Positions 10,492 to 19,658 of a stretch of 64,000 bases of DNA are shown in pieces. A program made the translations under genes and the position numbers. This stretch comes from Bradyrhizobium manausense. Its GTDB lineage: Bacteria > Pseudomonadota > Alphaproteobacteria > Rhizobiales > Xanthobacteraceae. Each line of letters starts with the position of its first letter. Position 1 is the first letter of the stretch. The notes under the pieces are model-generated. The model was not told where the DNA came from. It was given only the letters and a program-made list of their open reading frames with translations, and did not search any database. The stretch lies in contig NZ_JAFCKB010000004.1 of assembly GCF_018130615.1 (NCBI RefSeq), forward strand, positions 248,001 through 312,000, read 5' to 3'.

Positions 10492-11193
10492 TTACTTCCT
10501 TCCCAGCACTTCCTTAGCCCTCTGGCCGAACATCATCTTGCGTGATTCCTCGTCGAACGGCTCTTTCACGAATTTGCCGATCGCAAGCCCGGCCTGCACC
10601 TGTGGCCGGGCGCGCACCTCGGCGTACCAGCGCTTCACATGCGGATAGTCGTCGAGCGTAAAGCCCTGCGCCTTGTGGGTCATGGTCCAGGGGAAGCAGG
10701 CGATGTCGGCGATGGAATAGTCGCCGGCGACGTAAGCGCCGGTCCTGGCGAGCTGCCGATCCAGCACACCATAGAGCCGCGCCGCCTCGTCGCGGTAGCG
10801 CTCGATCGCGTAAGGAATCTTCTCCGCTGCGTAGAGCGCGAAATGGCCGTGCTGACCGAGCATCGGTCCGAGCCCTGCCATCTGCCACATCACCCACTGG
10901 ATCGTGGTGGAGCGGCCGCGCAAGTCAATGGGGAGAAAGCGGCCGGTTTTCTCCGCCAGATAGATCAGGATCGCACCGGTCTCGAACACCGGAAACGGTG
11001 CGCCGCCGTCGGCGGGTTCGTGATCGACGATCGCGGGAATCCGGTTGTTGGGCGAGATCGCCAGAAACTCAGGCGCAAACTGCTCACCTGCGCGGATGTT
11101 GACGGGCTTCACGGTGTAGGGAAGCCCGAGCTCCTCCAGCATGATCGAGATTTTCCAGCCGTTCGGCGTCGGCGCATAATGGAGATCGATCAC
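10492..11193 (-). CDS. Glutathione S-transferase family protein (YfcG/YghU-like)
   Basis: 233-residue GST. The N-terminal thioredoxin-like domain begins VIDLHYAPTPNGWKISIMLEE and contains the cis-proline segment SPNNRIPAIVDHEP near residue 55; the C-terminal helical domain follows from about 95. The Asn in TPNGWK is the active-site position of YfcG/YghU-type disulfide-bond oxidoreductases. The start is a GTG at 11193 preceded at a good distance by GAGGA; the frame remains open to 11316 but the extra residues are unlike the family. Likely role: glutathione-dependent disulfide or peroxide reduction in the cytoplasm. Confidence 0.9.
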   Translation of the reverse strand: MIDLHYAPTPNGWKISIMLEELGLPYTVKPVNIRAGEQFAPEFLAISPNNRIPAIVDHEPADGGAPFPVFETGAILIYLAEKTGRFLPIDLRGRSTTIQWVMWQMAGLGPMLGQHGHFALYAAEKIPYAIERYRDEAARLYGVLDRQLARTGAYVAGDYSIADIACFPWTMTHKAQGFTLDDYPHVKRWYAEVRARPQVQAGLAIGKFVKEPFDEESRKMMFGQRAKEVLGRK

Positions 11194-11339
11194 GATCTTT
11201 CCTCGGGCCTTTCCGTTGGCCCTTCCTATGGGCCTTCCCTGTCGTCGCCGCTGGAATAGTGAGCGACTTTGGTTGTTCTGTACCTCGACGTTAAGACATG
11301 GCAGACAGAGGCGCAATCACAACCCGCCGGGAGGGACCC

Positions 11340-12362
11340 ATGCTGTTTCCAACGACGATCGCCGGCTCCTTGCCCAAGCCCGAATGGCTCGCCGAGCCCA
11401 ACATGCTCTGGGCTCCCTGGAAGTCGCAAGGCGACGAGCTTCTCCACGCCAAGCGCGACGCGACGCTGATCTGGCTGAAGATCCAGGAAGACGCCGGCAT
11501 CGACATCCTCACCGAGGGCGAGCAGGCCCGCCAGCATTTCGTGCACGGTTTTCTGGAGAAGATCGAGGGCATCGATTTCGCCCACAAGGTCGAGATGGGC
11601 ATCCGCAAGGACCGTTACAAGGCGATGGTGCCGCAGGTGGTCGCGCCGCTCCGGCTGAAGGGCCGCGTCCATGCCTTTGAGGCGCAAGCGGCGCGTACGC
11701 ATACGAAGAAGAAGCTGAAATTCACCCTGCCCGGCCCGATGACCATCATCGACACCATCGCCGACCGCTACTATGGCGACCGCGTCAAGATGGCCTTCGC
11801 CTTCGCCGAGTTGCTCAACGAGGAAGCCAAGGCGTTGCAGGCAGACGGCATCGATCTCGTCCAGTTCGACGAGCCCGCCTTCAACGTCTACATGGACGAA
11901 GTCAACGACTGGGGCATCAAGGCGCTGGAGCGCGCTGCGCAAGGGCTGACCTGCGCCACCGCCGTGCACATCTGCTACGGCTACGGCATCAAGGCCAACA
12001 CCGACTGGAAGGAGACGTTAGGCAGCCAGTGGCGGCAGTACGAGCAGATCTTTCCGGCGATCGACGCGAGCCCGATACGGCAGGTCGCGATCGAATGCCG
12101 CAATTCGAAGGTTCCGCTCGATCTGCTCGCGCTGCTCAAGACCAAGATCGTGCAAGCCGGCGTGATCGACGTCGCCAGCGACACGGTCGAGACCGCCGAG
12201 GACGTCGTCAAGGTGATCGATGCGGTGTCGAAATTCGTACCCAAGAGCAACATCATCGCCACCACCAATTGCGGCATGGCGCCAATGCGGCGCGAGATCG
12301 CCGAAGCCAAGCTGATGGCGCTCGGTGCCGGCGCCGCGCTGGCGCGCGAGAAGCTGGGGTGA
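11340..12362 (+). CDS. MetE-like (core) cobalamin-independent methionine synthase family protein
   Basis: 340 residues, corresponding to only the C-terminal catalytic barrel of MetE (full-length MetE is about 750). It begins FPTTIAGSLPKPEWL. The zinc ligands expected for thiol activation can be seen: His and Cys in AVHICYGYG, Glu-Cys in AIECRNS and Cys in ATTNCGMAP. Such short proteins transfer a methyl group to homocysteine from a donor that is often not methyltetrahydrofolate. No DUF1852-type partner gene is in the window. The ATG at 11340 has a GGGAGGG ribosome binding site; an ATG at 11298 is less likely. Confidence 0.88.
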   Translation: MLFPTTIAGSLPKPEWLAEPNMLWAPWKSQGDELLHAKRDATLIWLKIQEDAGIDILTEGEQARQHFVHGFLEKIEGIDFAHKVEMGIRKDRYKAMVPQVVAPLRLKGRVHAFEAQAARTHTKKKLKFTLPGPMTIIDTIADRYYGDRVKMAFAFAELLNEEAKALQADGIDLVQFDEPAFNVYMDEVNDWGIKALERAAQGLTCATAVHICYGYGIKANTDWKETLGSQWRQYEQIFPAIDASPIRQVAIECRNSKVPLDLLALLKTKIVQAGVIDVASDTVETAEDVVKVIDAVSKFVPKSNIIATTNCGMAPMRREIAEAKLMALGAGAALAREKLG

Positions 12363-12378
12363 TGGCCGTGATCCGGCG

Positions 12379-12996
12379 CTAGGACTGCGCGGTCGGATGC
12401 AGCACAGGCCGATAGCCGGCCTGCAGTGTGCGGAGTGTCGAGGGCGGCGTGAGCAGCATTACGTCGCCGGCGAGCTGCTCCGCCGCGGTGTATCCCGCCG
12501 GCGACCACAGCAGCGCCCTGCCGTGGGTCACCAGAAAGCTGTCCTCGCCCTGCTGCACCATGGCGCCCTCGGGCAACTGGTCGAGCGGCGCCGGCAGCGC
12601 GTGCAGCCGCTTCTTGCCGTGGTCGAGCCGCTCGTGGTGCAGCACCGTGTCGATGTCGTGCATGCGCACGTCGTGAACGCGGTTGCCCTTCTCCCATGCA
12701 GCGCGGAAACGATTGGCATCGTCGCGGCGGCAGTAGAAGCAGGGGCGATGTCCGGCGGCGAGCGCGGTGGCCTCATCCAGGAAGAACAGCTCGGTCCAGC
12801 TTCGCTGCGCCATCACCTCGCGGCGGCGGCCGCGGAATTCGCAGGTGCAGGTGAGCCAGGCCGGCGATGACCAGCGCTTTTTCAGCAGCGTCTTCGTCGC
12901 GGAATCATGGATGATACCGCGATTGCCGGTGAACATGCCCCGATGCGGGGTGACGATGATCTCGCCGGTCGGCGTGACGCGGTTTTGCAGCGGCAT
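12379..12996 (-). CDS. Conserved hypothetical protein with cysteine pairs
   Basis: 205-residue protein I cannot assign to a characterised family. Two short cysteine groups are visible: TCTCEF near residue 50 and RPCFYCRRDDANRF near 83, which together could form a C-x-C...C-x2-C zinc site, followed by a basic, aromatic segment. No signal peptide or membrane helix is seen, so it is probably cytoplasmic. It ends 17 bases from the convergent MetE-like gene, and its start shares one base (12996) with the stop of the exported aldolase-like gene, so the two leftward genes are probably co-transcribed. Confidence 0.8.
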   Translation of the reverse strand: MPLQNRVTPTGEIIVTPHRGMFTGNRGIIHDSATKTLLKKRWSSPAWLTCTCEFRGRRREVMAQRSWTELFFLDEATALAAGHRPCFYCRRDDANRFRAAWEKGNRVHDVRMHDIDTVLHHERLDHGKKRLHALPAPLDQLPEGAMVQQGEDSFLVTHGRALLWSPAGYTAAEQLAGDVMLLTPPSTLRTLQAGYRPVLHPTAQS

Positions 12997-13796
12997 TATT
13001 TTGGCGGCGTTGCGCTGACGCGCATCTTCCAGAGGTTCCAGACGCGATCGAGCACCTGGACGTTGACCGCATCGGCCTTCGTCGCTTCAGCCGGGGTCAG
13101 ATAATTCACCTCGCCGCCGAGTGCCAGCGCCTGCGACTGAAGCCGCGCATCGACGTCGGTGTAGTAGGCGCGGAACACCGCGAGCTTCACGGAGGGGCCG
13201 ACCGTCGCATCACCATGACCGCGCATCAGCACCACCGATTTGTCGCCAAGCGCGAGCGCGAGGCCCCTGCCGATCGCGGCGTTGCGCACCAGCATATCGG
13301 TCTCGCCGAACTCCTTGCGGATATCCCAGACCGGCGCCCCCGCGCCAAGAAACGCAGCGTTGTGGAAGACGGGTCGCAAGCTCACCTGGCTGATCGTGAA
13401 CGGAATCACGCCGGGCGAATGCGTATGCACGACCGCCATGACGTCCGGCCGCGCCTTGTAGATTTCGCTGTGGATGAAGCGCTCGAGGAAGACGGTGCGG
13501 CCCCTGGCATCGATCGCATTGCCGTCGAGATCGAACTCCATGACGTCATCCGCGGTGACCAGCGCCGGCGCCAGCGAACGCGACATCAGAAAATGATTGG
13601 GATTGCTGGGATCACGCGCGCTGACATGGCCGAATGCATCGACCACGCCGAATTCGGCTAGCACACGGCTGCCGACCACGATGTCGTCGATGACAGACGC
13701 ACGATCCTGGCTTCGCGCCTCGGCGGTCAGGACCGTGGCCGCGAGCGCGACGATGAAGCCACAAAGTGCCGATCGCGCGCGTCCAGCCATGGCCAT
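12996..13796 (-). CDS. Class II aldolase/adducin family protein with signal peptide
   Basis: 266 residues. The first about 30 residues (basic start, GFIVALAATVLTAEARSQD) look like a cleavable Sec signal, which is unusual because class II aldolases are normally cytoplasmic. After it comes the fold: LAEFGVVDAFGHVSARDPSNPNHF, then VHTHSPGVIPF with the two metal-binding histidines near residue 125, and VLMRGHGDATVG with a third near 195. The family cleaves or forms aldol products such as fuculose-1-phosphate, or acts as a decarboxylase. The substrate is unknown and a periplasmic location is inferred. An in-frame ATG at 13790 (second Met) is an alternative start. Confidence 0.87.
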   Translation of the reverse strand: MAMAGRARSALCGFIVALAATVLTAEARSQDRASVIDDIVVGSRVLAEFGVVDAFGHVSARDPSNPNHFLMSRSLAPALVTADDVMEFDLDGNAIDARGRTVFLERFIHSEIYKARPDVMAVVHTHSPGVIPFTISQVSLRPVFHNAAFLGAGAPVWDIRKEFGETDMLVRNAAIGRGLALALGDKSVVLMRGHGDATVGPSVKLAVFRAYYTDVDARLQSQALALGGEVNYLTPAEATKADAVNVQVLDRVWNLWKMRVSATPPK

Positions 13797-13808
13797 CAGC
13801 CTCTGTGC

Positions 13809-14336
13809 TTATGCCGCGCCGTCGCGCAGCGGCGGGTGGTAGGACAGCGCGGTGTCCCAGGGGAAGAAGATCCAGGTGTCCTGCGAGACTTCCGTGATGA
13901 AGGTATCGACCAGCGGGCGCCCCTTCGGCTTGGCGTAGACGGTGGCGAAATGCGCGTCCGGCAGCATCTCGCGGACCAGCTTGCCGGTCTTGCCGGTGTC
14001 GACGAGGTCGTCGACGATCAAGAGCCCTTTGCCGGTGCCGCCACCGAGCTTCATCGCCTGTTCTGAAATACCCTTGAGGACCTGAAGCTCGCCCTGCTTG
14101 TCATGGTCGTAGCTGGCGATGCAGACCGTATCGATCACGCGCACGCCCAGCTCGCGCGCCACGATCGCGGCCGGCACCAGGCCTCCGCGGGTGATCGCGA
14201 TGACGGCGTGAAACGGACCGACCTCGTTGAGCCGCCAGGTCAGCGCCCGGCAATCCCGATGGAACTGGTCCCACGACACCGGAAAGGGCCGACCCGCCCG
14301 TTCCTGCGCGTTCAGTTCCGGTGCTTCACCAGCCAT
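13809..14336 (-). CDS. gpt: Xanthine(-guanine) phosphoribosyltransferase
   Basis: 175 residues. Purine salvage enzyme that condenses xanthine or guanine with PRPP. The PRPP-binding signature [16 protein letters not shown] lies near residue 100, [24 protein letters not shown] near 48, and the C-terminal [12 protein letters not shown] matches bacterial Gpt. The start is set at 14336 because AGGAG sits 6 bases before it; a 14351 ATG would place that ribosome binding site inside the gene. It lies 12 bases before the exported aldolase-like gene on the same strand, and a CinA-like gene lies upstream. Cytoplasmic or membrane-associated. Confidence 0.93.
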   Translation of the reverse strand: MAGEAPELNAQERAGRPFPVSWDQFHRDCRALTWRLNEVGPFHAVIAITRGGLVPAAIVARELGVRVIDTVCIASYDHDKQGELQVLKGISEQAMKLGGGTGKGLLIVDDLVDTGKTGKLVREMLPDAHFATVYAKPKGRPLVDTFITEVSQDTWIFFPWDTALSYHPPLRDGAA

Positions 14337-14374
14337 CGTCGTCTCCTGCATTCGTCTGCCGGCGGCATCATCTG

Positions 14375-15112
14375 CTACCGGGTGATGTTCAATCCCGCCA
14401 GCATTTCCTTCACCGCCGCCATCGCGGATGCGAGCTTGTCCGCATCGCGCGAGCGCACCACCAGATTGGTGTTGGGTTTCGAGTCCTCGTCCATGAAGGG
14501 ATAGCTGCCGATGATGGTGTCGGGGTGGGCGGCAGCGATCGCGCGCAAGGGGCTGCCGATGTCGCCTTCCCGCGCATTGGCGCGGACCGATTCGGACAGC
14601 ATGCGCACGCCGGATTTCAGCTTGGGCGAGACGATGTCCATCATCGCCTGCATGATCGAGGGCACGCCGGCCATGACGATGACATTGCCGATCTTGAAGC
14701 CGGGGGCGAGGATGGTCGCGCTCTGGATCAGCTCGGCGCCGTCGGGGATGCGGGCCATGCGCAGACGCGCCTCGTTGAGGTCCTGCTCGCTCCAGCGCTC
14801 GCGAAAGCGGGCGACCACTTCGGGGTGATGGTCGATGCCGACACCAAACGCCTTGGCGACGCTGTCGGCGGTGATGTCGTCATGGGTCGGCCCGATGCCG
14901 CCGGTGGTGAAGACATAGGTGTAGCGTTGCCGCAGTGCATTCAACGCGGCGATGATGTCGTCCTCGTCGTCGGAGACGACCCTGACTTCCTTCAGGTCGA
15001 TGCCGATATTGGTCAGGTATTCGGCGATGAAGCCAATATTCTTGTCCTTGGTCCGGCCGGACAGGATTTCATCCCCGATGACCAGAATGCCCGCCGTGAC
15101 GATATCGCTCAT
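14375..15112 (-). CDS. CinA-like competence/damage-inducible protein A (molybdopterin-binding domain)
   Basis: 245 residues, made of the MoCF_biosynth domain with its usual [17 protein letters not shown] start and the [21 protein letters not shown] motif near residue 68. It lacks the C-terminal nicotinamide-nucleotide amidase domain of full-length CinA (about 400 residues). Similar stand-alone proteins are annotated as CinA or as molybdopterin-binding proteins; the domain also occurs in ADP-ribose pyrophosphatases. The gene runs leftward, 38 bases ahead of gpt, and may be co-transcribed with it. No feature marks it as damage-inducible here. Confidence 0.9.
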   Translation of the reverse strand: MSDIVTAGILVIGDEILSGRTKDKNIGFIAEYLTNIGIDLKEVRVVSDDEDDIIAALNALRQRYTYVFTTGGIGPTHDDITADSVAKAFGVGIDHHPEVVARFRERWSEQDLNEARLRMARIPDGAELIQSATILAPGFKIGNVIVMAGVPSIMQAMMDIVSPKLKSGVRMLSESVRANAREGDIGSPLRAIAAAHPDTIIGSYPFMDEDSKPNTNLVVRSRDADKLASAMAAVKEMLAGLNITR

Positions 15113-15392
15113 AACTTAAGTCCCTCACCTCTGGTCCCGACTTTGCCGAGGTAACGCGTTGAAGTCACGCGGTTTTGCTGCCGAAATAAGCAGTCCTCAG
15201 CCATTTTTTCAGGCACCTTGCCGGCCATAGCAGGCAAATGCCCTCTCTCCATGCTTATCGCGCTGGCCCGCCCCTTGCTACCTCCTCAGAGTCATGCACT
15301 CTTGCCGCATGGCCACAGGACGTTGCGGTCTGCACCAGGACCTCTGCGGCCTGACCGTTGGCGCAACGCCTGGGAGAGACAAGTCGGGATCT

Positions 15393-16811
15393 ATGGCAGT
15401 CGCGTTTGATGAAATGAATATTCCGGGTGGGGACCTTCGCCCCGCCTATCAGGAGCTGGCACGCTGGCTCAAGGAGACGCCTCCCGAGGCGCTCGAATAT
15501 CGCCGCCAGGAAGCCGAGCTCCTGTTCCGCCGCATCGGCATCACCTTCGCGGTCTATGGGGACTCCGAATCCACCGAGCGCCTGATCCCGTTCGACGTGA
15601 TCCCGCGGATCATGTCCGGCAAGGAATGGGCGGTGCTGGAAAAGGGACTGAAGCAGCGCGTGAAGGCGCTGAACATGTTCCTGCGCGACATCTATCACGG
15701 CCGCGACATTCTCCGCGCCGAGATCGTGCCCGACGATCTGATCTTCCAGAATCCGGTGTTCCGGCCCGAGATGAACGGCCAGCAGGTGCCGCACGACGTC
15801 TACGTGCACATCGCCGGCATCGACATCGTCCGGGTCGACGCCGAGGACTTCATCGTGCTGGAGGACAATGCGCGCACGCCCTCGGGCGTCTCGTACATGC
15901 TGGAAAACCGCGAGATCATGATGCGGCTGTTTCCGGATCTGTTCGCGCGCCACAGGGTGGCACCGGTCGAGCGCTATCCGGACGAGCTGCTCTCTGCCTT
16001 GCGCTCCGTCGCGCCGCACAGCGCCTCGGGCGAGCCGACGGTCGCCCTGCTCACGCCGGGCGTCTACAATTCGGCCTATTACGAGCACTCCTTCCTCGCC
16101 GACAAGCTCGGCATCGAGCTCGTCGAAGGGCGCGATCTCATCGTCAAGAACAACGAAGTGTTCATGCGCACGACCGAGGGCGTAAAACGGGTCGACGTGA
16201 TCTACCGCCGCGTCGACGACGATTTCCTCGATCCTCTCACCTTCCGTCCCGACTCTGCGCTCGGCGTGCCCGGGCTGATGTCGGCCTACGCGGCCGGCAA
16301 CATCACGCTCGCCAACGCGGTCGGCACCGGCATCGCCGACGACAAGGCAATCTACTCCTACATGCCGGACATCGTGAAATTCTACCTCGGCGAGGAGCCG
16401 ATCCTGAAGAACGTGCCGACCTGGCGCTGTCGCGAGCCGAAGGATCTGGCTTATGTGCTGGATAATCTCGGCGAGCTCGTCGTCAAGGAAGTGCATGGCT
16501 CCGGCGGCTACGGCATGCTGATCGGCCCCGCCGCCACCAAAGCGACGATCGAAGCCTTCCGCGAAAAGCTCAAGCGCGAGCCGGAAGGGTTCATCGCGCA
16601 GCCGACGCTGGCGCTCTCGACCTGCCCGACCTGCACGGCCTCCGGCCTCGCGCCGCGCCATGTCGATCTGCGGCCCTTCGTGCTGACCGGCAGCAAGAGC
16701 ACGACGATCGTGCCCGGCGGGCTCACCCGCGTCGCATTGAAGGAAGGCTCTCTGGTGGTGAATTCGAGCCAGGGCGGCGGGACCAAAGACACCTGGATTT
16801 TGGACGAGTAG
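15393..16811 (+). CDS. Circularly permuted type 2 ATP-grasp protein
   Basis: 472-residue protein of the ATP-grasp_2-like family (CP_ATPgrasp_2), a probable carboxylate-amine ligase. Characteristic segments are IVRVDAEDFIVLEDNARTPSGVSYMLENR near residue 145-173, RVDDDFLDPLTFRPDSALGVPG near 275, and VVKEVHGSGGYGMLIGP near 365, which are the ATP and metal-binding elements. First gene of a four-gene cluster with alpha-E, transglutaminase and Anbu; the alpha-E start lies 4 bases after its stop. Start chosen at MAVAFDEMN, with a GGGAGAG site about 18 bases upstream; the frame is open another 99 bases. Substrate unknown. Confidence 0.93.
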   Translation: MAVAFDEMNIPGGDLRPAYQELARWLKETPPEALEYRRQEAELLFRRIGITFAVYGDSESTERLIPFDVIPRIMSGKEWAVLEKGLKQRVKALNMFLRDIYHGRDILRAEIVPDDLIFQNPVFRPEMNGQQVPHDVYVHIAGIDIVRVDAEDFIVLEDNARTPSGVSYMLENREIMMRLFPDLFARHRVAPVERYPDELLSALRSVAPHSASGEPTVALLTPGVYNSAYYEHSFLADKLGIELVEGRDLIVKNNEVFMRTTEGVKRVDVIYRRVDDDFLDPLTFRPDSALGVPGLMSAYAAGNITLANAVGTGIADDKAIYSYMPDIVKFYLGEEPILKNVPTWRCREPKDLAYVLDNLGELVVKEVHGSGGYGMLIGPAATKATIEAFREKLKREPEGFIAQPTLALSTCPTCTASGLAPRHVDLRPFVLTGSKSTTIVPGGLTRVALKEGSLVVNSSQGGGTKDTWILDE

Positions 16812-16815
16812 AGAG

Positions 16816-17760
16816 ATGCTGTCGCGCACCGCCGAAAACCTCTACTGGCTCGCCCGCTACGTCGAACGGGCCGAATATCTCGCACGCACCATCGATGCGA
16901 CGTTGCGCGTCACCGCGCTTCCCGCCGCCTATATCGGCAAGACCAACGAATGGGACTCCGCGCTGCTGACCGCCGGCGTCGCGGAAAGCTTCTATCGGAC
17001 CCACGAGGAAGCCAACGAGCACAACGTCGTCGACTACCTCTCGTTCTCGGCCGACAATCCGTCCTCGATCAAGAACTGCATCGAGGCGGCGCGGCTGAAC
17101 TCGCGCTCGGTGCGTACCGCGCTGACCAGCGAGATGTGGGACACCATCAATTCGGCCTGGATCGAGCTTCAGGCCGTGTGGAGCAAGGGCACCTCGACCC
17201 GCGAGGACCTCGCAAAATTCCTGCGCTTCGTGCAGGAGACCTCGCTGCGCTTCGACGGCTCAGCCTACCGGACCATGCTGCGCAACGATGCCTATTGGTT
17301 CTCGCGCCTCGGCCTGCATCTGGAGCGCGCCGACAACACGGCACGCATTCTCGACGTGAAGTATCACGTGCTGCTGCCCGAGGAGGAGCACGTCGGCGGC
17401 CCGCTCGACTTCTATCAATGGAGCTCGATCCTGCGCTCGGTGTCGGCGCTGACGGCCTATCACTGGGTCTACCGCGAGACGCTGAAGCCTTGGCTGGTCG
17501 CGGATCTGCTCATCCTCAACGGCACGCTGCCGCGCTCGCTGGCGAGCTGCTACGACAATCTCGTGCGGAACCTCGACCAGATCGGCGTCGCCTATGGCCG
17601 CCAGGGCCCGGCCCAACGCCACGCCCGCGGCATTCGCAACCGGCTGGAACACAGCAATATGAACGACATTTTCCAGCATGGCGTGCATGAATTCATTCAG
17701 GAGTTCATCGCCGACAATTCCAGGCTGGGCGAAATCATCACGAAGCAGTATTTGATCTGA
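16816..17760 (+). CDS. Alpha-E domain-containing protein (DUF403)
   Basis: 314 residues, all-helical by composition, beginning MLSRTAENLYWLARYVERAEYLAR, the hallmark of the alpha-E family. Its biochemical role is not known; it is consistently encoded next to the circularly permuted ATP-grasp protein and a transglutaminase-like protein, and comparative genomics proposes that the trio makes or processes a peptide. Four bases separate it from the ATP-grasp gene, and the ribosome binding site overlaps that gene's stop region. A composite REP element and 150 bases separate it from the transglutaminase gene. Confidence 0.93.
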   Translation: MLSRTAENLYWLARYVERAEYLARTIDATLRVTALPAAYIGKTNEWDSALLTAGVAESFYRTHEEANEHNVVDYLSFSADNPSSIKNCIEAARLNSRSVRTALTSEMWDTINSAWIELQAVWSKGTSTREDLAKFLRFVQETSLRFDGSAYRTMLRNDAYWFSRLGLHLERADNTARILDVKYHVLLPEEEHVGGPLDFYQWSSILRSVSALTAYHWVYRETLKPWLVADLLILNGTLPRSLASCYDNLVRNLDQIGVAYGRQGPAQRHARGIRNRLEHSNMNDIFQHGVHEFIQEFIADNSRLGEIITKQYLI

Positions 17761-17768
17761 CCCACGCT

Positions 17769-17889
17769 GTCGTTCCGGGGCGCACAACGGGCGAACCCCA
17801 ATTCGCAATTGCGAATTGTGGAACCTCGAGATTCTCAGGTGCGTAATTACGCACCAGAGTTTGGCTCTTCGAGCCGCCCCGGAATGACG
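17769..17889. repeat. REP-type palindrome, composite form with GATTCTCAGGTGCG module
   Basis: Outer arms GTCGTTCCGGGGCG and CGCCCCGGAATGACGA; inner parts include the palindromes AATTCGCAATTGCGAATT and GGTGCGTAATTACGCACC. It interrupts the ATP-grasp/alpha-E/transglutaminase/Anbu cluster, between alpha-E and transglutaminase. It shares the GATTCTCAGGTGCG module with the copy at 24623-24747. Confidence 0.87.
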
Positions 17890-17910
17890 ACGTAAACACA
17901 ACGGTCCACC

Positions 17911-18759
17911 ATGCGCCTGCGAATCCTGCACACCACGACCTATCGCTACGAGCCGCAGGCCACGAGCGTGATCCAGATCCTGCGCATGACGCCGTGCAGC
18001 CATGACGGACAATACGTGGCGGAATGGCAGATCGACGTGTCGACCGACACCAAGCTCGACATGCACGAAGATGCGTTCGGCAACGTGACCCATGTGCTGT
18101 CCTGCGGCCCTGTCAGCGACATCAAGATCACAGCCGAGGGGCTGATCGAGACCCACGATACCGGCGGCGTGCTGCGCGGCGCCGACGAGCGTTTTCCGGC
18201 CGGCATGTTCCTGCGCCCCACCGACCTCACCTCCGTGAACCCGGCGATGTCAGCGGTCGCGCGGCAGCTGCGCAACGAGGCCGAGAGCGATACGCTCGGC
18301 TTCCTGCACACGCTGATGTCGCAAATCAGCGACCACATGACCTTCGACGAGGATCCCACCAATAGCGGCACCTCGGCAGCCGAAGCGTTCACGCTCAAGC
18401 GCGGCGTCTGTCAGGACTACGCGCATATCTTCATCGCCTGCGCCCGCTCCGGGGGCGTGCCGGCGCGCTTCGTCTCCGGCCAGTTTTTGCGCTCCGACGG
18501 CACCGTTCATCAGGATGCCGGGCATGCCTGGGCGGAAGCCTTTGTCCCCGATCTCGGCTGGGTCGGCTTCGATCCCGCCAACTCCATCTGCACCACCGAC
18601 GCCCATGTCCGCGTTGCGATCGGGCTCGATTATCTCGGCGCGGCTCCCGTGCGCGGCACCCGCTATGGCGGCGGCGCGGAGACGCTGACGGTCGCGGTCC
18701 AGGTCGAGCAGGCCGGCCGCGGCGGGCAGTCGCAATCGCAGTCGCAGCGGCAGAGCTGA
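17911..18759 (+). CDS. Transglutaminase-like family protein
   Basis: 282-residue protein with the bacterial transglutaminase-like N-terminal beta domain (MRLRILHTTTYRYEPQATS) and a transglutaminase/protease core. The Cys-His-Asp triad is visible: C167 in KRGVCQDYAHIF, H205 in DAGHAWAEAF and D221 in GWVGFDPANS. The C-terminal 20 residues are Gln/Ser-rich. Members of this group are thought to be papain-like peptidases or amide ligases rather than true protein cross-linkers. Third member of the ATP-grasp/alpha-E/Anbu cluster. No signal peptide, so cytoplasmic. Confidence 0.93.
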   Translation: MRLRILHTTTYRYEPQATSVIQILRMTPCSHDGQYVAEWQIDVSTDTKLDMHEDAFGNVTHVLSCGPVSDIKITAEGLIETHDTGGVLRGADERFPAGMFLRPTDLTSVNPAMSAVARQLRNEAESDTLGFLHTLMSQISDHMTFDEDPTNSGTSAAEAFTLKRGVCQDYAHIFIACARSGGVPARFVSGQFLRSDGTVHQDAGHAWAEAFVPDLGWVGFDPANSICTTDAHVRVAIGLDYLGAAPVRGTRYGGGAETLTVAVQVEQAGRGGQSQSQSQRQS

Positions 18760-18875
18760 ACGGCGCCCGCGTTCCTTCCCCTTCCTTATCGTAAGGCTCT
18801 CCACCGCCAATCGGGGGTTGGAGCGGCCTCCGAAATTGGCTAGTAATTCCGCGCAAACGCGTTCGGGGACTGGAA

Positions 18876-19634
18876 ATGACCTATTGTTGTGGAATCCTGG
18901 TTCGGGACGGGCTGGTCATGATCGCCGACACCCGCACCAATGCCGGCCTCGACAATGTCTCGACCTTCCGCAAGCTGCACATCTTCTCCAAGCCCGGCGA
19001 CCGCATCATGGCGATCGCCAGCGCGGGCAACCTCGCCATCAGCCAGTCGGTGCTGTCGACGCTAACCGAGGGCCTGGAAGACCCCAACACGGGTGAGGTC
19101 GAGACGCTGATGAACGCGCCGACCATGTTCCAGGCCGCCCAGCGCATCGGCCGGGCCATCCGCGCCGTGCATGCGACCGAAGGCCCGGCGCTGAAGTCCG
19201 AGGATGTGTCCTTCGACGTCTCCTTCCTGTTCGGCGGCCAGATCAAGGGCGCGCGGATGCGCCTGTTCATGGTCTACACCGCCGGCAATTTCATCGAGTG
19301 CACGACCGATACGCCGTACCTGCAGATCGGCGAGCACAAATACGGCAAGCCGGTGCTCGACCGCGCCATGCATTATGATGTCGAGCTCTACGAGGCGCTG
19401 AAGACCGGCCTGATCTCGATGGACTCGACGATGCGCTCCAACCTCGGCGTCGGCCTGCCGATCGACGTGCTGGTGGTGCGCAGCGATGCCTGCGATGCCG
19501 ATCTCAACCACCGCATCGAGGCGGGCGAGCCCTATTTCCACGACCTGCGCTCGCGCTGGTCGGCCGCGCTGCGCGCCGCGCATCAGAACATTCCGCGGCC
19601 GCCCTACAAGAACGAAAAAGAACCCAAAACCTGA
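18876..19634 (+). CDS. Anbu (ancestral beta subunit) proteasome-like peptidase
   Basis: 252-residue Ntn-hydrolase of the bacterial Anbu group, related to proteasome beta subunits and HslV. After removal of Met the N-terminal residue would be Thr (T1); Asp 17 in VMIADTRTNAG occupies the proteasomal D17 position and a lysine lies at 32 (TFRKL), close to the K33 position. There is no propeptide. Anbu proteins are known to assemble as open ring or helical assemblies with weak peptidase activity. It is preceded by the ATP-grasp, alpha-E and transglutaminase genes, the standard association of this family. The substrate of the system is unknown. Confidence 0.93.
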   Translation: MTYCCGILVRDGLVMIADTRTNAGLDNVSTFRKLHIFSKPGDRIMAIASAGNLAISQSVLSTLTEGLEDPNTGEVETLMNAPTMFQAAQRIGRAIRAVHATEGPALKSEDVSFDVSFLFGGQIKGARMRLFMVYTAGNFIECTTDTPYLQIGEHKYGKPVLDRAMHYDVELYEALKTGLISMDSTMRSNLGVGLPIDVLVVRSDACDADLNHRIEAGEPYFHDLRSRWSAALRAAHQNIPRPPYKNEKEPKT

Positions 19635-19658
19635 CAACTGAAGAAAAGGCAGGAAACG

